A DNA stretch of 64,000 nt from Loigolactobacillus coryniformis subsp. coryniformis KCTC 3167 = DSM 20001 (GCF_002706425.1 NZ_CP017713.1:1488001-1552000), one strand, 5' to 3'. Shown: positions 11,020 to 20,099, counted from the first letter of the stretch. Made by a program: numbers and translations. Notes: generated from the letters alone by a model not told the origin.

Positions 11020-11484
11020 ATGGAAAGTTGGCTATTTTTAGCGATTATTTTAGTGGTCGCTTTTTTAGGTAAAAATCAGTCATTAGTTATTGCATCGCTG
11101 GTGGTTTTAGCCTTAAAATTAATTCCTAACACCCAGAAATTATTAACGACAATTCAGGCTAAAGGCATTAATTGGGGAGTGACGGTTATTTCCGTCGCTA
11201 TCTTGGTGCCGATTGCGACTGGTCAAATCGGTTTTAAGGATTTACTGAATGCATTTAAGTCGCCAGTCGGTTTTGTTGCGGTGGCTTGTGGTGTTTTGGT
11301 GGCAATCTTGTCGAGTAAGGGCGTTGGGCTATTATCCCAAAGTCCAGAAATCACGGTGGCATTGGTTTTTGGTACGATTATGGGGGTTGTTCTATTCAAA
11401 GGCATCGCGGCTGGTCCAGTGATCGCTTCCGGAATAACTTTTGTAATTATTCAAGTCATGCAGTCATTATCATTGATCAAATAA
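11020..11484 (+). CDS. UPF0756 / DUF441 membrane protein (YtwI-like)
   Basis: 154-residue, very hydrophobic protein with about four to five membrane spans separated by short polar loops (for example [10 protein letters not shown] and [12 protein letters not shown]). Starts at ATG 11020 behind TGAGGAGG. The length, the glycine-rich spans and its position downstream of pyk match the YtwI/YeaL (UPF0756) family, which neighbours pyk in Bacillus too. The molecular function is unknown. The next gene starts 44 nt later. Confidence 0.85.
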   Translation: MESWLFLAIILVVAFLGKNQSLVIASLVVLALKLIPNTQKLLTTIQAKGINWGVTVISVAILVPIATGQIGFKDLLNAFKSPVGFVAVACGVLVAILSSKGVGLLSQSPEITVALVFGTIMGVVLFKGIAAGPVIASGITFVIIQVMQSLSLIK

Positions 11485-11528
11485 TTAAATAAAAACAGCA
11501 TAAAGCTGAATGTGAGATAGGAGATATT

Positions 11529-12407
11529 ATGGCAGTAAATCAAGCAATTGGACAAAAAATTTCGGTAACCGTTACCGATGAGAATCAGGATTATTATTTT
11601 GCACAGCGGGATGGCTTCACCTATCGGGTGGCTAAATCCGAATTTACTAAAGAACATAAGGTGACCGATGCAATTACTGGGTTTGCCTACGAAAATGAGA
11701 ATCATGAGTTACAAATCACTACTAAAATTCCACGGGTGCAGATTGGTCGCTTCGATTTTGTGCCAGTTGTAGCGGTGCGCCATGATCTAGGTGTCTTTGT
11801 GGACATTGGTTTGCCTAATAAGGATGTCGTCGTTTCGTTGGATGAACTACCTACGATGAAGCAATTATGGCCGGCACGAGGTGATTATTTACTGGTCAGC
11901 TTGACTGTTGATAATAAAGGACGTTTATGGGGCGATTTAGCTGATGAAGATCGGTTCCAGCAAATGGCTAAAAAAGCTGAGGCAAGTTTAAAAAATACCA
12001 ACGTTGTCGGCACGATTTATCGACTAAAAGTAGTTGGCAGTTATGTCTTCACTTCGGAACACTATTTAGGTTTCATTCACCCCAGTGAACGCGATGCAGA
12101 ACCACGTTTAGGTCAGCACGTTAAGGCACGGGTGATCGGTGTTCGGCCTGACGGAATCTTAAATCTTTCTTTACGGCCACGTGCTTATGAAGCAATCGGC
12201 GACGATGCACAAATGATTTTAGCGGTTTTACTGCACCAACCAGAAGGTAAAATGCCGTACACTGACAAAAGTAGTCCTGAAGATATCAAGCAATACTTCG
12301 GTATTAGTAAAGGGCAGTTTAAGCGTGCGTTAGGCCATTTGATGAAAGCGGGTGTGATCAAACAGATCGCTGGCGAAACAATTTTGGTTGAACAAAACGA
12401 AGAATAA
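11529..12407 (+). CDS. cvfB: S1-domain RNA-binding protein CvfB (YitL)
   Basis: Protein of the CvfB/YitL family; in staphylococci it affects virulence gene expression and binds RNA. 292 residues, ATG behind ATAGGAG. The architecture fits the family: an N-terminal degenerate S1-like barrel, a second S1 barrel (about 70-135, with VAVRHDLGVFVDIGLPNKD), a third S1 segment (about 150-215, with GFIHPSERD and KARVIGVRPDGILNLSLRPRAYEAI), and a C-terminal winged helix (about 230-290, DIKQYFGISKGQFKRALGHLMKAG). It reads in line with fur and xerD and may be cotranscribed with them. Confidence 0.88.
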   Translation: MAVNQAIGQKISVTVTDENQDYYFAQRDGFTYRVAKSEFTKEHKVTDAITGFAYENENHELQITTKIPRVQIGRFDFVPVVAVRHDLGVFVDIGLPNKDVVVSLDELPTMKQLWPARGDYLLVSLTVDNKGRLWGDLADEDRFQQMAKKAEASLKNTNVVGTIYRLKVVGSYVFTSEHYLGFIHPSERDAEPRLGQHVKARVIGVRPDGILNLSLRPRAYEAIGDDAQMILAVLLHQPEGKMPYTDKSSPEDIKQYFGISKGQFKRALGHLMKAGVIKQIAGETILVEQNEE

Positions 12408-12435
12408 GTGATGAGCGTGAAAGCGGGGGATCAAG

Positions 12436-12912
12436 ATGGTCGATCAGGCGTATGTGAAAAAAATCAAGGCACAATTACATCAAGCTGGGTTCAAATTGAC
12501 ACCACAGCGGGAAGCAACAGTGGTTTCTTTGCTGCAAAACGAAACGGGCCATTTAAGCGCTGAAGAAGTTTATTTGCTAGTCAAAGAGTCTACGCCTGAC
12601 ATTGGTTTGGCGACAGTATATCGGACATTAGAAATCTTAACCGAGTTAAATATTGTTAACAAGGTCAGTTTTACTGATGGATTGATCCGCTATGATCTGC
12701 GGCGTGAAGGTGCTCAGCATCACTTTCATCATCACCTACAGTGTTTGCAGTGTGGGAAGATCCAAGAAGTGCACGAAGATCTACTGCATGATGTTGAGCG
12801 GCTTGTAGAACAGCAATATCATTTTCAAGTTCAAGATCATAAACTGACTTTCCAAGGCATCTGTGCGGATTGTCAGCGGCGTAATCGGGAAGCTAAAGCT
12901 AAGCAAGAATAG
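12436..12912 (+). CDS. fur: Fur-family metal-responsive repressor
   Basis: Dimeric DNA-binding repressor. 158 residues. The N-terminal winged helix contains FKLTPQREATVVSLL and the recognition segment IGLATVYRTLEIL (about 55-68). The C-terminal dimerisation domain holds the His-rich QHHFHHHLQC and the two structural-zinc pairs CLQC and CADC. Fur, PerR and Zur cannot be separated with certainty by eye; the location just upstream of xerD is the position of fur in Bacillus, and I follow that. ATG 12436; the nearest SD is GGGGG about 7 nt upstream. Confidence 0.85.
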   Translation: MVDQAYVKKIKAQLHQAGFKLTPQREATVVSLLQNETGHLSAEEVYLLVKESTPDIGLATVYRTLEILTELNIVNKVSFTDGLIRYDLRREGAQHHFHHHLQCLQCGKIQEVHEDLLHDVERLVEQQYHFQVQDHKLTFQGICADCQRRNREAKAKQE

Positions 12913-12927
12913 AGAGTTGGAACCCTT

Positions 12928-13824
12928 TTGGATGTTATGACGAATCAGATCGCTGATTTTAAGCGTTATTTATTAGTCGAAAAAGGACTATCGCAAAATA
13001 CGGTCAGCAGCTATACACGTGATTTAATGAAATTCAAGGCTTATTTAGAACAACAAAAATTAGCTGATTTTAAACAAGACCGGTTTGTGATCCTCAACTT
13101 TTTGGCAACTTTAAAAGCGCAAGCAATGGCTAATAATAGCGTTATTCGGATGGTGTCCAGTCTACGTAAATTTTACCGGTTCTTATTGGAAACTGAACAG
13201 ATCACCATTGATCCGATGCAACAAGTTGACTCACCCAAGAAACAACAGCATTTACCCCAGGTTTTATCGCAAGCAGAGGTCAAACGGCTGCTAGCAGTAC
13301 CGGACACGACAACAGCTTTAGGCATTCGCGACCGGACTATATTGGAGGTGCTATATGCAACGGGATTGCGGGTCAGTGAATTAACTCATCTGAAATTGGC
13401 TGAGCTACATTTGAGCCTTGGGCTGATTCAAACTTTGGGCAAAGGGGATAAAGAACGGTTAATTCCAATTGGTGACGTGGCGATCGAATGGATCAAACGC
13501 TACCTAGAAACGAGTCGACCGACTTTTTTGAAGGCAGGCCAAAGTGAGCCGATTTTGTTTTTAAATCATTACGGCCGGCCATTTACACGTCAGGGAATTT
13601 GGAAAAACCTTAAGCAGATGGTGCGTGCTGCAGGAATTGAAAAAGACATCACGCCGCATACGCTGCGCCACTCGTTTGCAACCCATTTACTGGAAAATGG
13701 GGCTGATCTACGGGTGGTTCAGGAACTGCTCGGCCACGCTGATATTTCGACCACACAAATCTATACACACGTGAGTCAAAAGCATTTGCGTGAGGTTTAC
13801 GATCGCTATCATCCCCGGGCCTAA
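12928..13824 (+). CDS. xerD: Tyrosine recombinase XerD
   Basis: Site-specific recombinase that, with XerC, resolves chromosome dimers at dif. 298 residues from TTG 12928; ATG 12937 is an equally possible start, and neither has a textbook SD. SAM-like N-terminal core-binding domain (about 1-90), then a catalytic domain with the full set of active-site residues: first Arg in YATGLRVSEL, HTLRHSFATHLL (His and second Arg), LLGHADIS, and the nucleophile Tyr in TTQIYTHVS. Follows fur closely. The partner XerC is at 58905 in this window. Confidence 0.95.
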   Translation: MDVMTNQIADFKRYLLVEKGLSQNTVSSYTRDLMKFKAYLEQQKLADFKQDRFVILNFLATLKAQAMANNSVIRMVSSLRKFYRFLLETEQITIDPMQQVDSPKKQQHLPQVLSQAEVKRLLAVPDTTTALGIRDRTILEVLYATGLRVSELTHLKLAELHLSLGLIQTLGKGDKERLIPIGDVAIEWIKRYLETSRPTFLKAGQSEPILFLNHYGRPFTRQGIWKNLKQMVRAAGIEKDITPHTLRHSFATHLLENGADLRVVQELLGHADISTTQIYTHVSQKHLREVYDRYHPRA

Positions 13825-13923
13825 GCCTGGTATTTGGTAACTGACAGTAGCATTGTATCGGAAATATTGTTATGATAGGATAGCTATGGTTAGAAACAAG
13901 CGGTAAGGGCTGGGAGGTCTAGC

Positions 13924-14307
13924 ATGTTATTAAAGTATAAAACGGACTACGAGAAGATCGCGATGGGTCTTCTTTCCTTTATTCCTGATCTGAATGATGT
14001 TAGCCATCTGAAAACTGAGATCGAATGGTATCAAAATGAGACTGGTCGGCAGCTGTTTTTATGGAAAAATACAACTGGTGATCTAGCAGGTGTCGTTGGG
14101 GTCGAGCAAAGTAAAGATTATTTGATCGTACGGCACTTGTCATTAAGTCCATCCGATCGCGATGAAGGTAATAGTTTTACGATTTTAGATGAATTAGCGC
14201 AGTTATATCCAGCCGATAAATTAATGGGTACGATTGCCACTTCCCCATTGATCGGTAAATGGGAACAACGGCATAAGAAGGATGAGTTTAGTGGCCTTAA
14301 CGGTTAA
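13924..14307 (+). CDS. ribT: RibT-like GNAT acetyltransferase
   Basis: 127-residue protein starting LLKYKTDYEKIAMGLLSFIP, a beginning characteristic of RibT, found next to scpA in Bacillus (where it belongs to the rib operon). It has a GNAT-like fold: a beta segment GVVGVEQSKDYLIVRHLSLSP followed by the region where the acetyl-CoA loop usually sits (DRDEGNSFTILDEL). The usual R-x-x-G-x-G/A of that loop is altered, so acetyltransferase activity is uncertain. SD GGGAGG with 7-nt spacing. The 3' end overlaps scpA by 26 nt. No other riboflavin gene is nearby. Confidence 0.8.
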   Translation: MLLKYKTDYEKIAMGLLSFIPDLNDVSHLKTEIEWYQNETGRQLFLWKNTTGDLAGVVGVEQSKDYLIVRHLSLSPSDRDEGNSFTILDELAQLYPADKLMGTIATSPLIGKWEQRHKKDEFSGLNG

Positions 14308-15031
14308 GTTACCTGAATTTGAGGGTCCTTTAGATCTGTTATTGCATCTGATCAAGGACTCGGAAATGAATATTTATGATATTCCCATTGTGGCGATCAC
14401 GTCACAATATTTAGATTATTTGCATTCATTACAACAAGTGCAATTGGAAGTTGCCGGCGATTATTTTGTGATGGCAGCAACGCTAATGCGTATTAAAAGT
14501 CAGTGGCTGTTACCACAGCCGGAAGAACCATTACTGGATGAAGACGTAAATAGTGAAGATCCGCGTGATGAATTGGTTGCACAACTTTTGACTTATCAGG
14601 CCTATAAAGAAGCGGCAGCTGATCTGCAAAATCGCGAGCAGGAACGCAAGGATTATTTTAGTAAAGCACCTAGTTTATTGGCTAGTGCTGAACCAATACC
14701 GATGCCAGATCAGCCATTGGCCTTGACTGAACTGACAGCGGCTTTTACTGCCCTATTGCGGCGCCAGCAACCACAAACGCCGGTAACGCGTAATGTACAG
14801 TGTGAGACGATTACGGTTGCGGAAAAGGTGACACAGATTACTCAGGCTTTGCGGCACAGTGCGCAAGGACAATTAGATTTTACCCGGTTACTTTCGACCG
14901 AACCATCAATCGAAGAAACCGTGACGACCTTTATGGCAGTATTAGAATTAATGAAGAATAAGCAAATTGCTTGTTTTCAAGCACAAACGTTAGCACCGAT
15001 CACGGTTGCCTTGAAAGAGGAAGTTGCATGA
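14282..15031 (+). CDS. scpA: Segregation and condensation protein ScpA (kleisin)
   Basis: Kleisin subunit that bridges the SMC heads with ScpB in the chromosome-condensing complex. 249 residues from ATG 14282; the in-frame GTG at 14291 is a realistic alternative because AAGGATGAG then stands at proper SD distance. The N-terminal signature FEGPLDLLLHLIKDSEMNIYDIPI is split here for length: FEGPLDLLLHLI and MNIYDIPI are both present. Middle QLLTYQAYKEAA and C-terminal winged-helix segment ETVTTFMAVLELMKNKQI also fit. Overlaps ribT upstream and scpB by 4 nt (ATGA), so translational coupling is likely. Confidence 0.95.
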   Translation: MSLVALTVKLPEFEGPLDLLLHLIKDSEMNIYDIPIVAITSQYLDYLHSLQQVQLEVAGDYFVMAATLMRIKSQWLLPQPEEPLLDEDVNSEDPRDELVAQLLTYQAYKEAAADLQNREQERKDYFSKAPSLLASAEPIPMPDQPLALTELTAAFTALLRRQQPQTPVTRNVQCETITVAEKVTQITQALRHSAQGQLDFTRLLSTEPSIEETVTTFMAVLELMKNKQIACFQAQTLAPITVALKEEVA

Positions 15032-15624
15032 ATATCACGGCAGAGTTAGAAAGTTTGTTGTATGTTGTCGGTGATGACGGCATTAGTTTAGATGAATTAG
15101 ATCATTTATTGTCCGCATCGCGGGCGACAATCAAGCGGGCGTTGAGTGCCTTTGCGGAACAGTTGCGGGCAGATAATCAACGTGGCTTAGTTTTATTTCA
15201 ATTTGGTGAGCGCTATAAGCTAGTGACTAAGAAAGCTTACGCAGCGTTAATCAAGCGTTATTTTGAAACGCCATTGACGACTAACCTGAGTCAAGCTTCT
15301 TTAGAGACTTTGGCCATCATTGCTTATAAGCAACCAATTACACGGGTAGAGATCGATGAGATCCGTGGTGTCCAAAGTGGTGGGGCCTTACAGCGGTTGA
15401 TGTTGCGTCAGTTGATTGAAGAGCGGGGTCGTAAAAATGCGCCAGGCCGACCGATTCTCTATGGCACCAGTGCTTTTTTTATGGATTATTTCGGTTTGAA
15501 ATCAATGGCCGAATTACCACCGTTGCCGATGCCTGAAGCTGATGCGTCAACTACGGCAACCACCAATCAAGATCTATTTGCACAATTTGAAGCCCAATTA
15601 AAAGATAAGGAAGAAAATCATTAA
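15028..15624 (+). CDS. scpB: Segregation and condensation protein ScpB
   Basis: Winged-helix dimer that binds ScpA in the SMC complex. I start it at ATG 15028 behind GAAAGAGGAAG, giving 198 residues beginning MNITAELESLLYVVGDDGIS; an upstream in-frame ATG at 14971 lies inside scpA. Two winged helices are visible (about 1-85 and 90-165), the second with ASLETLAIIAYKQPITRVEI and DEIRGVQS. The acidic C-terminal tail (about 170-198) is low in complexity. The stop overlaps the rluB start (TAATG). Confidence 0.95.
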   Translation: MNITAELESLLYVVGDDGISLDELDHLLSASRATIKRALSAFAEQLRADNQRGLVLFQFGERYKLVTKKAYAALIKRYFETPLTTNLSQASLETLAIIAYKQPITRVEIDEIRGVQSGGALQRLMLRQLIEERGRKNAPGRPILYGTSAFFMDYFGLKSMAELPPLPMPEADASTTATTNQDLFAQFEAQLKDKEENH

Positions 15625-16355
15625 TGGAAAGATTACAAAAAGTGATCGCTGCTGCAGGAATTGCTTCGCGGCGTAAGGCTGAACAACTGATCAGTACTGG
15701 TCATGTTCAAGTCAATGGACAAGTGGTCAAAGAAATGGGGATCCAAGTCGAGCCCCATGATCATGTTGAAGTTGATGGCGTGCCGGTCACAACCGAACAA
15801 AAACGTTATTTCTTATTATACAAGCCACGGCGGGTGATCTCATCTGCTCACGATGAAAAAGGCCGTAAAACAGTGATCGACTTTTTCCCTGAGGTCAATG
15901 AACGTCTTTACCCAATCGGGCGTTTAGACTATAACACTTCAGGTTTGATCATTATCACTAATGATGGTGAATTGGCCAACTTATTGACTCATCCGCGTTA
16001 CCGGATTGAAAAGCAATATACAGCGAAAGTAGAAGGTATTCCCACAGTTGAAGCGTTGAAAAAATTACGTGCTGGGGTCAAATTAGAAAAGAAAAGAACC
16101 GCACCAGCTAAAGTTAAGGTATTGTCCACTGATCGAACAAAGAAAATGGCGTTGGTTAGTTTGACGATCCATGAAGGGATGAATCACGAAGTTCGGGATA
16201 TGCTACAAGCAGTTGGCTATCCAGTCAATAAATTAAGTCGCGAACGGTACGCCTTCTTAACCACGGAGGGGATGACTGCTGGTGATTCACGACCAATGCA
16301 ACCACAAGAAGTTGCGGCTCTAAAAAAATTAGCCCGTACTGGCAAATTGCGTTAG
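15624..16355 (+). CDS. rluB: Pseudouridine synthase RluB
   Basis: Makes pseudouridine in helix 89 of 23S rRNA (position 2605 in E. coli numbering). 243 residues. N-terminal S4 domain (about 1-60) starting MERLQKVIAAAGIASRRKAE, then the RsuA-family catalytic domain with the aspartate motif GRLDYNTSGLIIITNDGEL (about residue 100-118). Start overlaps the scpB stop by one base. Last gene of the ribT-scpA-scpB-rluB unit. RluE and RsuA are less likely because gene order and the full S4 domain match RluB. Confidence 0.93.
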   Translation: MERLQKVIAAAGIASRRKAEQLISTGHVQVNGQVVKEMGIQVEPHDHVEVDGVPVTTEQKRYFLLYKPRRVISSAHDEKGRKTVIDFFPEVNERLYPIGRLDYNTSGLIIITNDGELANLLTHPRYRIEKQYTAKVEGIPTVEALKKLRAGVKLEKKRTAPAKVKVLSTDRTKKMALVSLTIHEGMNHEVRDMLQAVGYPVNKLSRERYAFLTTEGMTAGDSRPMQPQEVAALKKLARTGKLR

Positions 16356-16397
16356 CCAATACGAACTAATTATAGTTTGAATGATCGTGCGGGGCGC

Positions 16398-16646
16398 TTA
16401 TAAGTGCGTCGTACTTTTATTTTCTGGCGGGAATGGCTTATTTTGCCGTTTGATCGCGCCAGTCGGACAATCACGATATGCTTGCTTAAAGGCTGCTAGC
16501 TGATCGGACGGAATCGGTGTGGTCCCCTGATTGTTATCAGGACGATAATAAGCAATTCCTTCTTTATCATAGTTAAATAGTGCTGGGGCCCGTAATTGGC
16601 ACAAGCCACAGGCGATACATTCTTCACGTTGAACACGGCTATACAT
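16398..16646 (-). CDS. fer: 4Fe-4S ferredoxin
   Basis: 82-residue electron carrier of the Bacillus Fer type. The cluster ligands are CIACGLC near the N terminus and the single distal Cys in DCPTGAI (about residue 60), i.e. one [4Fe-4S] cluster. The middle is acidic. The C-terminal tail KRQNKPFPPENKSTTHL is longer than usual. ATG 16646 with AAGGAGTC on the minus strand. Transcribed divergently from ypbB-recQ, the same neighbourhood as in Bacillus. The redox partner cannot be told from here. Confidence 0.92.
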   Translation of the reverse strand: MYSRVQREECIACGLCQLRAPALFNYDKEGIAYYRPDNNQGTTPIPSDQLAAFKQAYRDCPTGAIKRQNKPFPPENKSTTHL

Positions 16647-16686
16647 GTAAAGACTCCTTAGAATTTAAGGTTAATAATTGGTCCAG

Positions 16687-16716
16687 TTGTTCTATGGACT
16701 GATATAAGGCTAGAAT
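16687..16716 (+). promoter_or_regulatory. Candidate promoter for ypbB-recQ
   Basis: TTGTTC (16687-16692), 18-bp spacer, TAGAAT (16711-16716), 20 bp before the ypbB start. Sequence match only. Confidence 0.45.
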
Positions 16717-16735
16717 AAGACTAAAAGGTGGTAAA

Positions 16736-17767
16736 ATGGACGATCGCTTATACTTACTTTATTTATTCGATCAAAATCAGTGGCGTCGACCACTAGCGAT
16801 TCAAGCACTGCTTAAAGGTAAACGGACGGTCTCGAATCTTTATGCTGGACTGGATTACGATCTATTACCATTATACCAATTATTGCCCCATTTGGCGGCG
16901 TCAAAATTTCAGCAGGCTTTAGCTAGGTTGATTGCGGACGGTTTATTAGAACAGCAGACCCGTGCAGTTCGTTTAACCGCTGCTGGTACAGCAATTAAAG
17001 AAGCGCATCGTGCGACAGTTTTTCTGCCGCAACATTATTCTGGTTTTACTTTTCAACACAGCCGTGAATTTAGTGATCGTTTATTTTTAGCGACGCAGGT
17101 GGTATCAGAGTTACAGGCGCATAATCGGCGTTATTTTCCATTGGAAGTTAGTTTATTGACACAGCAGCGGGTTAAACAGTGGTTGCGGCAACAGGATATC
17201 AGTATCGTGGCAGAACGATTACAGCATGAGTGGGAACTTTTTTTAGCGATATTACCAACGGTGCAAGCTAATTATTATAGTCAATTTTTGTTAGGGCATG
17301 AGGTGCAGCGAGCAACGACAGCCCAAGCGGATCAATTAGCGGGCTGGACAACTTTAACTGGTGAGTTGGTGCGGCAAGATATTAGTCATCACTTGTTGAG
17401 CTTGGTCACCGCACAAGCCGCGCGTTTTCCATTGCTGGCAGCGTTATGGCAACCATTGGCTAGTGGTCCCTTAAGTCAAAGTGCCACGCAAACCATCAAC
17501 TTATTACAGCAAGGTAATACTTTAGCTGCAATTAGTCGACAACGCCGAGTCAAGTTAAATACACTTAAAGAGCATCTACTGGAAGCGGCTATTTTATTGC
17601 CGGAGTTTCCTTTTGCAACCTATTTATCAGCGCCAGCACGCCAAGAACTGGCAACTGCTTTTAGTGATCAACCACTAGCTGATTGGCGGTTTGATCAATT
17701 GACCAATACTGCGCTTAGTTTCTTTGAATTTCGCTTATATCAGATCGAACGGAGGAAAAGCTTGTGA
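16736..17767 (+). CDS. YpbB-like helix-turn-helix protein, RecQ partner gene
   Basis: 343 residues, SD AAAGGTGG. No enzyme motif is visible. The protein is Gln/Leu-rich and largely helical, with an N-terminal winged-helix-like segment (FQQALARLIADGLLEQQ, about 60-80) and a C-terminal helix-turn-helix (about 255-285, NTLAAISRQRRVKLNTLKEHL) of the type found in the YpbB family and in C-terminal regions of some helicases. Overlaps recQ (GTGA), suggesting coupled translation, and the pair is conserved in Firmicutes. An accessory role to RecQ is inferred from this linkage only. Confidence 0.8.
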   Translation: MDDRLYLLYLFDQNQWRRPLAIQALLKGKRTVSNLYAGLDYDLLPLYQLLPHLAASKFQQALARLIADGLLEQQTRAVRLTAAGTAIKEAHRATVFLPQHYSGFTFQHSREFSDRLFLATQVVSELQAHNRRYFPLEVSLLTQQRVKQWLRQQDISIVAERLQHEWELFLAILPTVQANYYSQFLLGHEVQRATTAQADQLAGWTTLTGELVRQDISHHLLSLVTAQAARFPLLAALWQPLASGPLSQSATQTINLLQQGNTLAAISRQRRVKLNTLKEHLLEAAILLPEFPFATYLSAPARQELATAFSDQPLADWRFDQLTNTALSFFEFRLYQIERRKSL

Positions 17768-19212
17768 TCGAGATGGAGCAGATCATGCAAACATTGCAGC
17801 AGCGTTTTGGCTATACGGCGTTCAAACCAGGACAAGCTGAGGTGATCCGTGCGGTTCTAGGCGGTCAAGATACGTTCGCCATTTTACCGACAGGAACGGG
17901 AAAATCGTTGTGTTATCAGTTGCCGGGTTATTTACTTGCCGGACAGATCGTGATCGTATCACCATTACTGTCATTGATGCAAGATCAAGTCGCACAACTG
18001 CATTATTTAGGCGAAAAGCGGGTGCTTGCGTTAACTTCCGCACTTGATCCGGGGATGCGGCGTTATAGTTTAGCGCATTTTGAACAGTATAAGTTTATTT
18101 TTCTATCACCAGAAATGGCTAATCAAGAACAGATTCGGCGTAAGTTACAGCAATTGGATATTGCGTTATTAGTCGTGGATGAAGCTCATTGCATTTCTCA
18201 ATGGGGGGTCGATTTTCGCCCTGATTATTTAGCTTTAAAATCATTGCGTGCCGCAATCAGGCCACAGGCAACTCTAGCTTTAACGGCTACGGCGACTAAG
18301 CGTGTCCGGGCGGATATTTTGGCTAAATTAGGCCTTGATCCGGCAGCAACGAAGCAGATCGTTCATTCGGTTGATCGCCGTAATATTTATTTGGCAACGG
18401 CGGAAGTTACGGATGAGGCGGAGAAGAATCAGCGCGTAGTGGCATTATGTCAGCAACTCAAACAACCGGGGATCATTTATTTTTCCAGTCGACAAAAGGC
18501 AGAAGAAATTGCTGCTTTGTTGCAGCAAAAAGTGAGCCCACGAGTGGCCTTTTATCACGGTGCGATGACCAGTCAGGATCGGTTTGCCGTACAGCAACAA
18601 TTTATGCATGGTAAATTGGCGATTATTTGTGCGACTAATGCGTTTGGTATGGGGATCAATAAGGCGGATGTACGCTTTGTAATCCATTATCACTTGCCTA
18701 GCAGCTTAGAAAGTTATTTGCAGGAAATTGGTCGTGCCGGCCGAGATGGGCAGCAAAGCGTGGCTATTTTACTATATGAAGCACGTGATTTTCAGCTGCA
18801 GGCTAACTTGGTGACCAATACATTGCCTGATGCTGCTTTGATCAAACAATATTTTGCGCAGCCACAGCGCTTTGCAACCGCGGCAATTCCGGAAATTGAA
18901 TTATTGCAATTCTATCGTCAGCATCATCAAAGTGAGGCGGAGGTACAACAATTATTTGCTAAACGGCGTAACGAAAAATTATTGGCATTGCGGAGTATGT
19001 TGGCTTTTTTGCAGACGCCTAATTGTAAGCGGCAATTTATTCTGAATTATTTTACCGATACGACAAAAATTGTTCATGATGCCACCTGTTGTAATGCGGG
19101 ACAACCATTGGACTTAGCGGCGCTATCTTTGATTCGACCGGCAACGGCGACCGATACTGTAGCAGTTGATCAAAACTGGCAGGAACGTTTGGCAGCACTT
19201 TTCACGAATTAA
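17764..19212 (+). CDS. recQ: ATP-dependent DNA helicase RecQ, short form
   Basis: 3'-5' superfamily 2 helicase acting in recombination and repair. 482 residues, GTG 17764 behind GGAGG (8-nt spacing). Motif I AILPTGTGKSLCYQLP (about 38), motif II DEAHCISQWG (about 140), motif III LALTATAT, motif VI QEIGRAGRDGQ (about 320) are all present. It ends soon after the zinc-binding-like region (Cys at FLQTPNCKRQ and DATCCNAGQP), with no HRDC domain, as in the Bacillus YpbC/RecS type. Coupled to ypbB. Confidence 0.93.
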   Translation: MIEMEQIMQTLQQRFGYTAFKPGQAEVIRAVLGGQDTFAILPTGTGKSLCYQLPGYLLAGQIVIVSPLLSLMQDQVAQLHYLGEKRVLALTSALDPGMRRYSLAHFEQYKFIFLSPEMANQEQIRRKLQQLDIALLVVDEAHCISQWGVDFRPDYLALKSLRAAIRPQATLALTATATKRVRADILAKLGLDPAATKQIVHSVDRRNIYLATAEVTDEAEKNQRVVALCQQLKQPGIIYFSSRQKAEEIAALLQQKVSPRVAFYHGAMTSQDRFAVQQQFMHGKLAIICATNAFGMGINKADVRFVIHYHLPSSLESYLQEIGRAGRDGQQSVAILLYEARDFQLQANLVTNTLPDAALIKQYFAQPQRFATAAIPEIELLQFYRQHHQSEAEVQQLFAKRRNEKLLALRSMLAFLQTPNCKRQFILNYFTDTTKIVHDATCCNAGQPLDLAALSLIRPATATDTVAVDQNWQERLAALFTN

Positions 19213-19326
19213 ATGATCGCGATTACTGCAGTTAAAAAGATAGTACATGCTGAACTTGTTTGATTCTGAGCCTTGACTGCTGGATAGTTTTAAACGAAAT
19301 TTAAAGAATTTTAAATAAGATTATGT

Positions 19327-19441
19327 TACAATATTTGCTGTAGGTTTGGCAGGAAAGTCTATTGCTAATTGCTCACATGCTAGTTACTCACTGGCTTATT
19401 TCCTGTTGAACATGACGCTTGGTGAGCAAGAAGGAGCATTG
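19327..19441 (+). promoter_or_regulatory. Structured leader of the LysM gene, with two crossing perfect stems
   Basis: A -10 hexamer TACAAT (19327-19332) without a good -35 precedes a leader of about 100 nt. CAGGAAA (19350-19356) is complementary to TTTCCTG (19399-19405), and TTGCTCAC (19369-19376) to GTGAGCAA (19422-19429). The stems interleave, so they form either a pseudoknot or two competing folds. The 3' arm ends one base before the SD AAGGAG (19431-19436). Confidence 0.55.
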
Positions 19442-20047
19442 ATGAGTAAACGAGATCAGAAAATAACTGATGATAAGCCTTGGGACGCCAAATTTGAGGA
19501 TGATCGTGATGATAAAGGTAATTTGTCACGGTCAGCGACCCATCGCAAAGATAAGAGTAATGCGTTATTTGTGACTATTTTAACGATTGCTTTACTAGTT
19601 TTAGCAGCATTACCCGTTGGTGCATGGACGATTTGGCAAAATCAGATGAATCGTCCCGTAGCCACTGAAAGCTCAGTTTCTAGTAGTAGCAGTTCTAAAG
19701 CTAAAAAAGTTGCGGTCAAATCATCAAAAAAGACGACTAAGACCACTAGTAAGAAAGCCGCAGACACAAATTCAACACAAGCAGCTGCTAGTACAACGAC
19801 GGATAGCACTAGTGACGCTGATGCGAGCTCAGTAACCAGTGAGTCAAGTGATGCTAGTTCAAGCTCAGCAGCAAGTTCGAGTAGTAGTGCTAGCAGTTCC
19901 AGCGGTAGCTATGTTACAGTTGGTGCTGGCCAAGGAATCTATCGGATCGCCGCTAATAATGGCTTAACGGTTTCTGAACTTTTACAGTTAAATGGACTCA
20001 CTAGTACTAGTACTATCAAGCCAGGACAACAATTACGGGTTAAATAA
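19442..20047 (+). CDS. Membrane-anchored LysM-domain protein (YpbE-like)
   Basis: 201 residues from ATG 19442 (SD AAGGAG, 5-nt spacing); the longer frame from 19346 runs through the leader and is not used. Layout: charged cytoplasmic N terminus (about 1-40), one membrane span (about 43-63, ALFVTILTIALLVLAALPVG), a long Ser/Thr/Ala/Lys-rich linker of low complexity (about 75-150), and one LysM domain at the C terminus (about 153-201, YVTVGAGQGIYRIA... IKPGQQLRVK). Topology puts LysM outside, where it would bind peptidoglycan. Location after recQ matches Bacillus ypbE. No hydrolase domain, so a structural or regulatory wall role is inferred. Confidence 0.85.
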   Translation: MSKRDQKITDDKPWDAKFEDDRDDKGNLSRSATHRKDKSNALFVTILTIALLVLAALPVGAWTIWQNQMNRPVATESSVSSSSSSKAKKVAVKSSKKTTKTTSKKAADTNSTQAAASTTTDSTSDADASSVTSESSDASSSSAASSSSSASSSSGSYVTVGAGQGIYRIAANNGLTVSELLQLNGLTSTSTIKPGQQLRVK

Positions 20048-20063
20048 TAAAATTGATTTATGG

Positions 20064-20099
20064 CGAGATCGCGGCGTAGGTCGTGATCTCGATTTTTTT
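20064..20099 (+). terminator. Terminator after the LysM gene
   Basis: CGAGATC (20064-20070) pairs with GATCTCG (20085-20091), with extra inner pairs, then seven T's. The cmk start follows within 20 bp. Confidence 0.9.
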
